A stretch of 15,267 nucleotides of DNA from Nitriliruptoraceae bacterium (GCA_007121975.1 SKJO01000446.1:1-15267); one strand, 5' to 3'. Shown: positions 6,545 through 14,936, numbered from the stretch's first letter. Numbers and translations: made by a program. Notes: a model not told the origin generated them from the letters alone.

Positions 6545-9235
6545 GTGGCACGCATGCTGACCTTCCTGGCCTGGACGCGCGAAGGCGTCGGCGATCTGGT
6601 GACCGGCGTCGAAGGCGGGCATGCGATCGCCGCAACCCCGGTGACCCTGACCCGCTTCGACGCGACCGGCGAGCCGACCGGGTCACAGACGCGCCAGCTC
6701 AGCTTCCGACTGGCGGGCCCGGCCGAGGTGCGAGGACTCGCCCCGACGGCGATCCGGACCCGCTTCCCCACGCCCGGCACCCCCGACGCCGACATCGACC
6801 GCTGCCCGCAGGTCGAGCTGGCCGATCCGGGCCTGCCCTGGCGCTACACACCCCGGGCGAACCCGCCGGCGGACAGCGGCGCCCTGGCACCGTGGCTGAC
6901 CCTGGTGGTCGGCGTCGACGGCGACGAACTCACGGAGCTCGGTGAGCAGGTCCGGCTCGACGTCGCGCTGCAGCAAGACCATCCCCTGACGCCCGATGGC
7001 CCCGTCCCCTGGGCGCACATCCAGGTCGCGACCAACGGGCGGCGCACCACGCGGCTGCTCGCGACCCGCCCGCTCGAACCAGATCGGGAGTACCTCGCTG
7101 CCCTCGTGCCGACCTTCCGCCCCGACGGCTCAGTCGCGTGGACCGGCTCCGAACCCGTCACCGTCCCGGCCTACGACCGGTGGCGGTTCACAACGGGTGT
7201 GCCAGCCGGCAGCTTCCGTGCCCTGGCCACACGCCTACAGCCCGGCGACGCGCCGGCTACGACCGGGCGCGCCGCGCTGACCTACTCGCGGTTGGATCCT
7301 GTCCCGACCGTGACGGTTCGCGGCGCGCTGGGCCCCATCGGTCCCGACGACGAACTCGCACCGGACATCCGCGACGACCTCGACACCCTGCGGACCCCAC
7401 TGGCCGATACTGATGGCCGACCGGTGATCGGGTTGCCGACCTACGGTGAAGCGTGGCTCCACGATCAGCAGGAGGGGACAACCCTGCCACGGTGGTCGCG
7501 GACTCTCAACGACGACGTCCGGCACCGGGTGGTAGCAGGGCTCGGTGCACAGCTGGGTGTGGCCATCCAGGAGGAACTCGTCGAGGAGCTTTCGGCACAG
7601 CTCGGCGACGTCGGCGTGGCGGGACAGCGGCTCGGTGACCTGGTGGTCGGGATGACGGTCGGTGCCGGGCTGTGGCGCCGGCGCCTCCCGCAGGACCCCT
7701 GGCGCCGCGTCTGGGCGTTGGGTCCGGCGTTGGGGCGCGCGATGACTCCGGAGGGCTCGCTCGCCGACCTCGCCTGCGCCCCAGACCGAGCGCTGCCGGC
7801 CGGGCTGTTCTCGACCGCGGCACGGCGGGTGCTGCGGCCCGGTTCGACGCTCACGACCGCGCTGCGCGAACCCCTCGACCCACGCGATGTGCTCGCCGCG
7901 ACCAACCGGTGTCGGGAGCCGTCCGGCGCACCCGGCGACGCCGACGAACTGACCGGCGACGGGCCCGGTCAACTCGATGCCCGGCTCCAGCGGGTGGTCG
8001 AGACCGGCGAGGTCGACGTCGGCGGGCTCTTCGGATGGCTCACGGGTTCGGGGTCACCTGCCCTGCACCCCAAGCTGACCCAGCCCGTGAACCAGACGGT
8101 GACGGCACTGACGGCGGCAGCGCGACGGGGTGACCGGGCACCCTACCTCGAAGCGGCCGAACTGCTGCTGACCGCGGCATCCGTCCCCGATCCGGAGAAG
8201 ACCGGCGCGGGCGGCGACGAGCCCGGCACGGCGGAGAAGCAGGTCGCACATCTGCTGGCGGCACTCGGGCCGCTCAAGGAGCGGATCGGACACGACGGTG
8301 AGCAGCCGAAGGAGCTCGCGCTGCTGCTCGGACCGCTGCTCGCCCCCGAAACCGGACCCTCGCCGTGCCGGCCGGTGGCGCTGGACCGCTTGGCGCAGGC
8401 CGTCGACGACGCCTTCGACCCGACCCTACCGACAGCCTCCGCGCGGCAGCGGGTCCTGTCGAGCGTCCATGGGGTCGAATCCGACCGTGTCGCCGCTCCG
8501 GTCGAGGCCTGTCCCCGACTGGATCGGCCCGTCTGGAGCGACCTCGCAAAGGTCTGCCCGGAGTGGCTGCTGCCGGGGGTCGGGCAGTTGCCGCAGAACA
8601 CGATCATCGCGCTGGCCACCAACGCGGCCTTCATCGATGCACTGCTGGTCGGCTACAACACGCAACTGCTCGCCGAAGCACGCTGGCGCAACCTGCCCCT
8701 GCGCACGGGCTGCACCCCTCTGCGACGGTTCTGGGACCGCGCCGACCGACATGGAGCTCCGCTCGACGACATCCTGGCCATCCCCGCCTGGCCGATCGCC
8801 AGCGACCTGGGTGACCCACCCAACCGACCCGAGGGGGCAGGTAGCGGCGACTTGGTCGTCGTACTCCGCAGCGAACTGCTGCAGCGCTACCCGCACACGG
8901 TGCTGAGCCTGGTGTCGGCCGAGCACGACGGGCGGGTCGATCATGACCGCGATCCCGCGCCCGACGCCCTGGTGCAGTTCCCCGGCTTCCAGGGTCGGAT
9001 CGGGACCGACGTGACGTTCGTTGGGTTCGCCGGACTCGCGGCCAGCGAGGTCGATCGGTACTGGATCAGCTTCGAGGAACCACCAGCGGGCTACCACTTC
9101 CGCAACCTCGCGGCATCGCCACCATCAACGATCACTGCCACCACGGACGGGGCTGCCTTCGCTTCGGAGGCCTTCGCAGCACCCCTGCGCGTCCTGGTGC
9201 GCGGAGATGCGCTGCGGCCCGGAGGTACCCCGTGA
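6545..9235 (+). CDS. Uncharacterised 896-aa operon protein with conserved motif blocks
   Basis: I recognise no named domain. Blocks that look conserved, and that I have seen in unannotated bacterial proteins, are CPQVELADPGLPWRYTP (87-103) followed by APWLTLVV (115-122); WAHIQ (156-160) and RLLATRPLEPDREYLAALVP (170-189); FIDALLVGYNTQLLAEARWR (696-715) leading to RRFWD (727-731); and GFQGRIGTDVTFVGF (814-828) with YWISFEEPP (839-847). The middle (about 320-690) is mostly helical and arginine- and leucine-rich. No signal peptide, transmembrane segment or catalytic motif is evident. The regular spread of Trp/Pro motifs over the full length suggests a multi-domain structural protein. The gene is 12 nt behind its neighbour and its stop overlaps the next GTG as GTGA. 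Reading frame and coding status are secure from length, codon bias and junctions; function is unknown. Confidence 0.88.
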   Translation: MARMLTFLAWTREGVGDLVTGVEGGHAIAATPVTLTRFDATGEPTGSQTRQLSFRLAGPAEVRGLAPTAIRTRFPTPGTPDADIDRCPQVELADPGLPWRYTPRANPPADSGALAPWLTLVVGVDGDELTELGEQVRLDVALQQDHPLTPDGPVPWAHIQVATNGRRTTRLLATRPLEPDREYLAALVPTFRPDGSVAWTGSEPVTVPAYDRWRFTTGVPAGSFRALATRLQPGDAPATTGRAALTYSRLDPVPTVTVRGALGPIGPDDELAPDIRDDLDTLRTPLADTDGRPVIGLPTYGEAWLHDQQEGTTLPRWSRTLNDDVRHRVVAGLGAQLGVAIQEELVEELSAQLGDVGVAGQRLGDLVVGMTVGAGLWRRRLPQDPWRRVWALGPALGRAMTPEGSLADLACAPDRALPAGLFSTAARRVLRPGSTLTTALREPLDPRDVLAATNRCREPSGAPGDADELTGDGPGQLDARLQRVVETGEVDVGGLFGWLTGSGSPALHPKLTQPVNQTVTALTAAARRGDRAPYLEAAELLLTAASVPDPEKTGAGGDEPGTAEKQVAHLLAALGPLKERIGHDGEQPKELALLLGPLLAPETGPSPCRPVALDRLAQAVDDAFDPTLPTASARQRVLSSVHGVESDRVAAPVEACPRLDRPVWSDLAKVCPEWLLPGVGQLPQNTIIALATNAAFIDALLVGYNTQLLAEARWRNLPLRTGCTPLRRFWDRADRHGAPLDDILAIPAWPIASDLGDPPNRPEGAGSGDLVVVLRSELLQRYPHTVLSLVSAEHDGRVDHDRDPAPDALVQFPGFQGRIGTDVTFVGFAGLAASEVDRYWISFEEPPAGYHFRNLAASPPSTITATTDGAAFASEAFAAPLRVLVRGDALRPGGTP
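9221..9225 (+). promoter_or_regulatory. Strong ribosome binding site of the fourth operon gene
   Basis: GGAGG lies six bases before the GTG at 9232, inside the last codons of the third gene. It selects the GTG that overlaps the upstream stop and allows independent re-initiation as well as coupling. Confidence 0.7.
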
Positions 9236-12200
9236 CCCGTCCTGTCTCCGCCGGCGCCTCCATCGCGGTGCTGCTGCCGCTGCGCCTGGAGACCCGCTTC
9301 GATCCCGGCCGTCTCCGGGTGCGCGTCATCCCCGATGGGCTGTGGTTCGCGTCCCCCAACGACCGCTGCTCCCGATCCGAGGCAGCGTTGGTGGAGCGCT
9401 TCGAAGCGGCCATGGCCGCAGCCGACGGGCCCGAGGCGCAGCGTGCCGCCTTCCTCGACCTGGCACGCCGGGTCGGAGGGCCCCGTGCAGCCTGGCTGGT
9501 GCGTTCCCGGACACGGCATGCGCTGCCCCTTCCCGGCCTGAGCACGCCGTCGGTCGTCGACGACGCAGCGCAACCGGTCCTGCCCCGGATCACCGGGTTC
9601 CCGGACCGTCTCAGCATCCTGCTCGGCCGAGCCGGCCGGACCCCGCAGCCGGTCCTCGAGCTCGAGGTCGATCAGGACCGGCTCCGCACCGACCCGTGGC
9701 CGACCACGCCTCGAGGCGCCGCGTCCGCCGAGCTGCGGTGGTGGGACGACTGGGACGAGGCGGTCGCGGCGGGTCTCGCGGGCACGATCCTGCTCGACGG
9801 CGACCCCGACGACATCGACGTGCTGTACGTGGTCGGTGTGTCGGACGCCGCGCCGGCGGGGTTGTTCGTCGCGCACCGCGACGCGGGCGCGCTCGGAGTC
9901 GTGGCGCCGGGTACCCCGACGACCACGGTCGACGGCGCACCGGCCGCCGACCTCGCCGGTGCTGCCGAGACCTGGTGGGAGATCCTGCACACGAAGCCCG
10001 TCGAAGAGCATCGGCGCCTCGCCCAGCTGCTGACGGGCGAGCCGGAGCTACTCGGGGCGCTGCCGGGCTCCGTCGAGGCACACGGACACCTGGAACAGGC
10101 AGCCGTTCGATCGCTGTGGCCGGGCCTCTGGGGCAGCGAGTCCGACCAGGCGTGGGCGACGGGCGCGGGGACCGGCCCGGCGGCCGACTGGGCGGCCGAC
10201 TCCCTGGCACCGGAGGGACCGTTCCCGACGCTGAGGGTCGGCAACCAACCCTACGGGTTGCTCCCGGTGGCTTCGCTGCGGTCGTGGCGGCCCGATCGCA
10301 GCGACCCGGCGATGGAGGAGCGGCTGCGCAAGCCGTTGATCCATCTGGCGGAGCGCTGGGCGGCGGCGGCCATCGCGCGGGGCAGCCTGCCGGAGGTCGG
10401 CACGGACGCCGAAGCGATCCTCGACCGGCTCGCCGACGTGCCCACCTCGCCCGGCTACCTCACCCGCCGGGTCGCTCGTCTGGAGGCCTGGTGGATGGCA
10501 CGCGCCATGGCGGGTCAGCCAACCGACTGGCACGCCGTCGAGGCGGCGTGGAGGGAGCGGCACGCGCTCGCAGACGAGCTCGGGCTCGTCGCATTCCGTC
10601 GCGATAGCACGACGCATCAGACGCGTCCGGTCACGCTGCCCCTGGTCAGACCCGCCAACCTCGCTGAGGGCGAGACCGTCGAGAGCGCACTTCGCCACCT
10701 CGCGGATCTCGCCGGGAACAGACCCGACCGCCTTGCAGAGTCGACGACGCTGAGCGACCTCCACGAGCGTGGCCGGCTCGACAGCGTGCTGTTGCAGCTG
10801 GTCCTGCGCTCGATCCAAGTGGCGGTCGGGGCAGTCGGACAACACCAGCTCGGGCAGACCGACGTGCCAGCTCCCGATCCCGTCGTGCGCCGCGCTCCGA
10901 CCCGTCTTGAACGCTGGATCAGGTCGACGACCCCGCAGGCGCTGGCCGGACCAACCGAGCCCGCCGCGAGAGCGCGGGCCGTCATCGCCGCCGTGCGTGA
11001 CCTGGCAGCGGTGCCCGAAGACCGCCTGGACGCGCTCGTACGTGCCACCCTCGATACGGCGCTGTTCCGGCTGGACCCCTGGCTGACCGCCCTGCCGGCA
11101 CGTCGGCTGACCACTCTGACCGCAGCGTCCTCGACCCGGCGGCGTCTCGGCGCCTACGGCTGGGTCGACCGGCCACGACCCGGTACACCGGGTCCTACCG
11201 CCGGCGGGCTGCTGCCCGCTCCCTCGCAACGCCAGGCGGTGACCTCCGCGCTGCTGAGGGACCGAGCCGTCAACGACCCGGAACCCGACCGCTGGCGCCT
11301 GCAGTTGACCTCACGCACCGTGCGTGACGCCGACCGTCTCGGCGAGGAGGTCCGGGCCGGCGCGCACCTGGCCGAGGTGGTGGGGCGCGAGCTTGAACGC
11401 ATCATCGCCGATCCGGCCCTGGTCGACGACCTTCGCCAGCGCTACCCGCTGCACCCGGAACACGACGGGACACGACCCTGCGACGGACTGGCGGCTCTGG
11501 ACGACGACCTGCGTCACATCGTGCCCCAGAGAGCCGGCCCGGAGGTCGACGCGCTCGCGGCTGCGGTCGACGCCTACGGGGACCTGCTGGTGCTCGAAGG
11601 GCTGCACCACGTCAGCCAGGGCCGTGCACAGGCGGCCGGTGCGGCGATGGATGCGGCGGCGGGACTGGCCCGTCCGCCACACCTGGAAGGCATCCGCACC
11701 CATCGCGACGGCCGCACCGTTGGCACCAGCGTGCTGCTGCTGCTGGCCGACGTGCCCGAGCCGATCGACCCCGCGACGGACCTGGCGCGGGCCGAGGTCA
11801 GCCCGGCACGGCTCGCCGATACCGCCGTCGCGGCGCTGCTCAGCACCGAGGTGGGCGCAGCGCACCGATGGGAGTGGCAGGTGCGGACCGCGAGAGGTGG
11901 CCTCGCCAAGGTGTCGCTCGCCGACCTCGGGCTCGAGCCGGCCGACGCACTGGCCCTGCCGCTGGCCGACCTTGAGCGCCTGGTCGTCGAGACCGCTGAT
12001 CCCGACCGCTCCGGCGCTGGGTCCGCAGCCATCGACACCGAACTGGAAGACCGCGGCGGCAGCCAGCACTACCACCAGGCCGCCGCGCTGGTCGCGCTGC
12101 TGGGCCGGGATCCCGCCGGCCCGGAGGCCATGCTCACCGATCCGCACGCGACCCCCGACCCGGCCGCGACGCGAGCTGAGCTTCGAACTCGCCTCGACCG

Positions 12201-13095
12201 GCTCGTCACGACCGCGAAGACGCTGATCGAGCTGCTGCGTGCGGAGCTCAAGCGAGCCTCCCGGACGGCCGTCGAGCCCTCGGAGCAGGTCGACCGACTG
12301 CTCGTCGCCGCGCGGCGCTGGGGGATCGCCCCGACGGTCGATCCAGGATCCGACGATCCACTCCGCTCACAGGTCGAGCGCTGCCTCCAACGCCTGGCCA
12401 AGAGGCTCGAGGCGGTCCCCGCGGACCTCGAGGCGGCATCTGCTCACGAGGTCGCCGAGGCGATCGCCGCGCTGGTCAGCGCCACGGGCCGTATCGCCGT
12501 GCTGTCCCGGCAGCCCGCTCAGATGCTGGACCTGCAACCCGCCGAGGACCCCGCGCTCCACCTCGACGACGCCTGGCTACCGGTGCTCGCGCCGGTCCGT
12601 GAACGGCTGGCCCGCCTCGAGGCACATCAGCTCGCGGCGCTGACCGGCACGACACGAGGCGGTGCGTTCGTGCCGGTGTGCTCACGGCCCAAGGATCCGT
12701 GGCAGACCGACGTCAGCGACCCCGGTCGGCTGGTCGTGGGCTACCTCGCTCCGGGGCTGGATTCGACGTCGTTGCGCGCAGGCGGCCGACGGGTCGCCGT
12801 CGCCCAGCTCGATCGCTTCACGGAGTTCGTCCCCGCCGAACGCCAGACGACGGCAGCAGCCTTCGGATTCGACGCGCCGGGGGCACGCGCCCCCCAGGCC
12901 ATCCTGCTCGTCGTTCCCGCGGACCCGGCCAGAGCGCTCACGAGCTCGGAGCTCGCAGAGGTCGTCGCGCACGCGCGCCGGCTGGCACGCGTGCGCATGG
13001 CTCGGCCGGCGGAGCTCGACGACCAGACCCGGGCCCTGCTTCCCTCCATCCTGCTGCCGGCGACCGGCGCATCGCTCGTGGACCTGGAGCCGTGA
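9232..13095 (+). CDS. Uncharacterised 1287-aa operon protein (LLPLRLETRF/QPYGLLPV type)
   Basis: The largest protein of the operon, without a named domain that I can assign. It opens with LLPLRLETRF (14-23) and RVRVIPDGLW (29-38). RVGNQPYGLLPV (335-346) marks a second block. A long helical middle runs from about 370 to 1180, with arginine-rich and acidic segments. Near the C-terminus are EFVPAERQTTAAAFGFD (1198-1214) and RAPQAILLVVP (1219-1229). These three blocks together are a pattern I associate with very large hypothetical proteins of several bacterial phyla. No signal peptide, membrane helix, nucleotide-binding loop or protease motif is visible. It has few cysteines and few lysines. The GTG start at 9232 overlaps the upstream TGA and has GGAGG six bases away. 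The stop at 13093-13095 shares one base with the next ATG. Likely a structural partner of the other operon products; this is inferred from context only. Confidence 0.88.
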   Translation: MTRPVSAGASIAVLLPLRLETRFDPGRLRVRVIPDGLWFASPNDRCSRSEAALVERFEAAMAAADGPEAQRAAFLDLARRVGGPRAAWLVRSRTRHALPLPGLSTPSVVDDAAQPVLPRITGFPDRLSILLGRAGRTPQPVLELEVDQDRLRTDPWPTTPRGAASAELRWWDDWDEAVAAGLAGTILLDGDPDDIDVLYVVGVSDAAPAGLFVAHRDAGALGVVAPGTPTTTVDGAPAADLAGAAETWWEILHTKPVEEHRRLAQLLTGEPELLGALPGSVEAHGHLEQAAVRSLWPGLWGSESDQAWATGAGTGPAADWAADSLAPEGPFPTLRVGNQPYGLLPVASLRSWRPDRSDPAMEERLRKPLIHLAERWAAAAIARGSLPEVGTDAEAILDRLADVPTSPGYLTRRVARLEAWWMARAMAGQPTDWHAVEAAWRERHALADELGLVAFRRDSTTHQTRPVTLPLVRPANLAEGETVESALRHLADLAGNRPDRLAESTTLSDLHERGRLDSVLLQLVLRSIQVAVGAVGQHQLGQTDVPAPDPVVRRAPTRLERWIRSTTPQALAGPTEPAARARAVIAAVRDLAAVPEDRLDALVRATLDTALFRLDPWLTALPARRLTTLTAASSTRRRLGAYGWVDRPRPGTPGPTAGGLLPAPSQRQAVTSALLRDRAVNDPEPDRWRLQLTSRTVRDADRLGEEVRAGAHLAEVVGRELERIIADPALVDDLRQRYPLHPEHDGTRPCDGLAALDDDLRHIVPQRAGPEVDALAAAVDAYGDLLVLEGLHHVSQGRAQAAGAAMDAAAGLARPPHLEGIRTHRDGRTVGTSVLLLLADVPEPIDPATDLARAEVSPARLADTAVAALLSTEVGAAHRWEWQVRTARGGLAKVSLADLGLEPADALALPLADLERLVVETADPDRSGAGSAAIDTELEDRGGSQHYHQAAALVALLGRDPAGPEAMLTDPHATPDPAATRAELRTRLDRLVTTAKTLIELLRAELKRASRTAVEPSEQVDRLLVAARRWGIAPTVDPGSDDPLRSQVERCLQRLAKRLEAVPADLEAASAHEVAEAIAALVSATGRIAVLSRQPAQMLDLQPAEDPALHLDDAWLPVLAPVRERLARLEAHQLAALTGTTRGGAFVPVCSRPKDPWQTDVSDPGRLVVGYLAPGLDSTSLRAGGRRVAVAQLDRFTEFVPAERQTTAAAFGFDAPGARAPQAILLVVPADPARALTSSELAEVVAHARRLARVRMARPAELDDQTRALLPSILLPATGASLVDLEP
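13086..13089 (+). promoter_or_regulatory. Ribosome binding site of the fifth operon gene
   Basis: GGAG lies five bases before the ATG at 13095, supporting this start over any of the upstream in-frame starts that would overlap the fourth gene by hundreds of bases. A GTG directly before the ATG (13092) is an alternative that adds one residue. Confidence 0.6.
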
Positions 13096-14687
13096 TGCCG
13101 ACTTCACCGCGCCGCCCCGCCCAGGCCCACGCACCCGTCGTCGACACGGCGGCGCGCATCGAGGCCGACCCGGCTCCCGGCGATCTCGCCCGCGCACTTC
13201 GCGTCGAGGTCGCGGACCCGGCCTGGCTTCTCGGCCGGCAGTGGCAGCTCGGCGAGCACCGGGGCGAGGACGCCTCCTCGCCGGTCCGGGTCGTCGTGCG
13301 TGCCCGGCAGGACCCACTCACGCTCGAGGATCCCAGCCCGCTCGGCCAGCCGACCACCACACCGGCCGAACCCCTTCTCGAGGCGGCGCCCGACGACCAC
13401 TGGACGCCGGGCGCCCGGATCCGTGCCGGCCAGCGGGTCGCGGAGGCGGCCGAGCGGTCTGGTCAGCCGCTGCCCGACGACCCGGCCCTGCGCGTAACGG
13501 GGCTCCCGCTGCCATACGACGGGTTGGACGGGCAGGCGTTCGACGGCCAGGCGTTGTGGTCCGCACGGGCCGATCTGAGCCTCCCGGAGCACTGGTTCGA
13601 TCCGTGGCGCCCACCCTCCGAGCCGGCCGTAGACCACTGGAATGCGGCCGAGTTCGACTACGGCGCACGCTTCCCCGTGTCGGGCACCGTGCTACGGGTG
13701 GACCGACATGACGGTGGTGACCTGGACTGGTACCACGCCGACGCCACCGGAGCCGTCGGGGTAGTCGCCGACCAGGAACCGCCAGTCGAGGTCCTACCGA
13801 GCCATCTCGCCGTCCCCGGCGCACCCACGCTGCGCTGGTGGGCCATCGAGGATGCGGCGCGTGATCTGGGTGCGTTGGCCCCGGAGCGCAGCCACCTCGC
13901 CACGACGGTGCTCCTCGACGTCCTGTCGGGCCTGTCGAACGACTGGTTCACGATCCCGATCGAGGCCCGCTCCGGCCACCTGCTCACGCTGGTCGAGGTC
14001 GCGGTCATCGACGCGTTCGGCGACCACTGGACGCTGGAGATCCCCTCGGACTGGCACCTGTTCGCGACCGAGGGGTTGTCGCCACGATCCCTGGCCGTGT
14101 GGGCCACCGTCAGCACGGCGCTGCGAGGTCCGGTGCTGGACGAGGTCGTGGTCGGGGTGGACGAGGACGCCAACCTGGTGTGGGCCGTCGAACAGCGCGT
14201 CGGGGGTCGCAGCACCGCACCGCCAACCGCCGAAGTCGGGACGCCGCCGGAGAGGATCGAGGCTCAGCAGCAGCCGAGCTACCGATACCGCCCGAGCACG
14301 CCGGTACCTCGGCACTGGCACCCCTACGTCCTGCAGGTCGTGTCCGGAAAGCGCAGCTTCATGCAGGGCAGGGCTGCGGACCTCGAGGGCGACGAGCCGC
14401 GGCTGCGTGCGCTGCCCGCAACGCCCCTGCTCGCCGTCTCCGCGCCCGAACCTGAGCGCATGATCCACCACATCGACCCGGTCGCGCTGCCACCGACCGG
14501 CCTCCGGCTGGAGCGACGGGCGATGCTGACCCGACGGACCGATGGGAGCCCGGTGCTCTGGACCCAGCGGCGGCGTCTCCCGTCCGTCGCGCCTCCTGCC
14601 TGGCCGCTTCGTTTCGATGTGATGGACCCCGCACCGCCCGACTCTGCGGACGCACCCGCTGGGGAGAACGAAAACGACCGATCGTGA
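13095..14687 (+). CDS. Uncharacterised 530-aa operon protein (WLLGRQWQ/GED type)
   Basis: The reading frame is open back to 12678, but that part overlaps the fourth gene out of frame; the ATG at 13095, one base into the upstream TGA, with GGAG five bases before it, is the credible start. After a Pro/Arg-rich leader comes the striking block DPAWLLGRQWQLGEHRGED (41-59) followed by SSPVRV. Further blocks are EFDYGARFPVSGTVLRVDR with LDWYHAD, LRWWAIED (246-253) and SNDWFTIPIE (281-290), then DAFGDHW. The order Trp-rich motif, WW..ED, NDWF..P is one I recall from unannotated proteins in other bacteria. The protein is rich in Trp and Asp, has no cysteine and a single lysine (GKRSFMQG), and ends in an acidic tail. 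No signal peptide or enzyme motif is seen. Last gene of the operon, followed by a hairpin. Function unknown. Confidence 0.87.
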   Translation: MPTSPRRPAQAHAPVVDTAARIEADPAPGDLARALRVEVADPAWLLGRQWQLGEHRGEDASSPVRVVVRARQDPLTLEDPSPLGQPTTTPAEPLLEAAPDDHWTPGARIRAGQRVAEAAERSGQPLPDDPALRVTGLPLPYDGLDGQAFDGQALWSARADLSLPEHWFDPWRPPSEPAVDHWNAAEFDYGARFPVSGTVLRVDRHDGGDLDWYHADATGAVGVVADQEPPVEVLPSHLAVPGAPTLRWWAIEDAARDLGALAPERSHLATTVLLDVLSGLSNDWFTIPIEARSGHLLTLVEVAVIDAFGDHWTLEIPSDWHLFATEGLSPRSLAVWATVSTALRGPVLDEVVVGVDEDANLVWAVEQRVGGRSTAPPTAEVGTPPERIEAQQQPSYRYRPSTPVPRHWHPYVLQVVSGKRSFMQGRAADLEGDEPRLRALPATPLLAVSAPEPERMIHHIDPVALPPTGLRLERRAMLTRRTDGSPVLWTQRRRLPSVAPPAWPLRFDVMDPAPPDSADAPAGENENDRS

Positions 14688-14696
14688 AGCGAACCG

Positions 14697-14721
14697 TCGG
14701 CGCTCGCGCTGCGAGTGCCGA
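14697..14721 (+). terminator. Intrinsic-type terminator hairpin after the operon
   Basis: An 11-bp stem (14697-14707 with 14711-14721) contains one G-U pair and a 3-nt loop GCT. It starts 9 nt after the stop of the fifth gene. No T tract follows, as is common for hairpin terminators in high-GC actinobacteria. A further 7-bp stem with an 8-nt loop follows directly (14726-14732 with 14741-14747) and may back it up. Confidence 0.65.
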
Positions 14722-14742
14722 GCAGCGCAGCCACCTGTCGGG

Positions 14743-14776
14743 CTGCGACGTGGGTCTTCCTGCGACGTGGGTCTTC
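14743..14776 (+). repeat. Perfect 17-bp tandem duplication
   Basis: CTGCGACGTGGGTCTTC occurs twice head to tail (14743-14759 and 14760-14776) without mismatch. Seventeen is not a multiple of three, which agrees with the region being non-coding. The identity of the copies points to a recent event or to selection for a paired site. Confidence 0.85.
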
Positions 14777-14903
14777 GCTGGCCCAACGGTCGCGCAGCGT
14801 CGTGAGAGCGGTCGCGTGGCACCTTGGGAGGGCAGGCCTCGCGGCAGCGGGTCGACGTGGACGCCCGCGTGACCGAGGTCATCGCGCAGCCGGCCGGCCG
14901 CAT

Positions 14904-14936
14904 CGAGTCCCCCAGACTCGGCCGGTCAGGCCGGCC
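14904..14936. repeat. Twin adjacent hairpins of equal geometry
   Basis: CGAGTC/GACTCG (14904-14909 with 14915-14920) and GGCCGG/CCGGCC (14920-14925 with 14931-14936) are two perfect 6-bp inverted repeats, each with a 5-nt loop, sharing base 14920. A short CGGTTT follows. They could be a weak terminator or a regulatory element ahead of the gene at 15211; being palindromic they carry no strand information. Confidence 0.5.

Noticed and set aside
5012..6622. A 536-codon minus-strand open frame antisense to the second gene.
   Set aside because: It is a codon-register shadow of a gene with very biased third positions; no homologous motif or start signal is seen.
9021..10607. A 528-codon plus-strand open frame overlapping the third and fourth genes.
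   Set aside because: It is extremely rich in R, P, G and S and runs through the junction of two well-supported genes.
12678..13094. Upstream extension of the fifth gene inside the fourth.
   Set aside because: The added part overlaps a gene with strong coding bias in another frame and reads as Arg/Pro/Ser-rich shadow sequence; ATG 13095 has proper spacing to GGAG.
645..14687. Identification of the operon as a contractile injection system or prophage.
   Set aside because: No sheath, tube, baseplate, gp25-like, portal, terminase, integrase or AAA+ gene is visible in the window, so the name cannot be supported.
14684..14872. Small ORF starting with GTG overlapping the last operon stop.
   Set aside because: It reads through the terminator hairpin and the 17-bp tandem repeat, and its composition is not protein-like.
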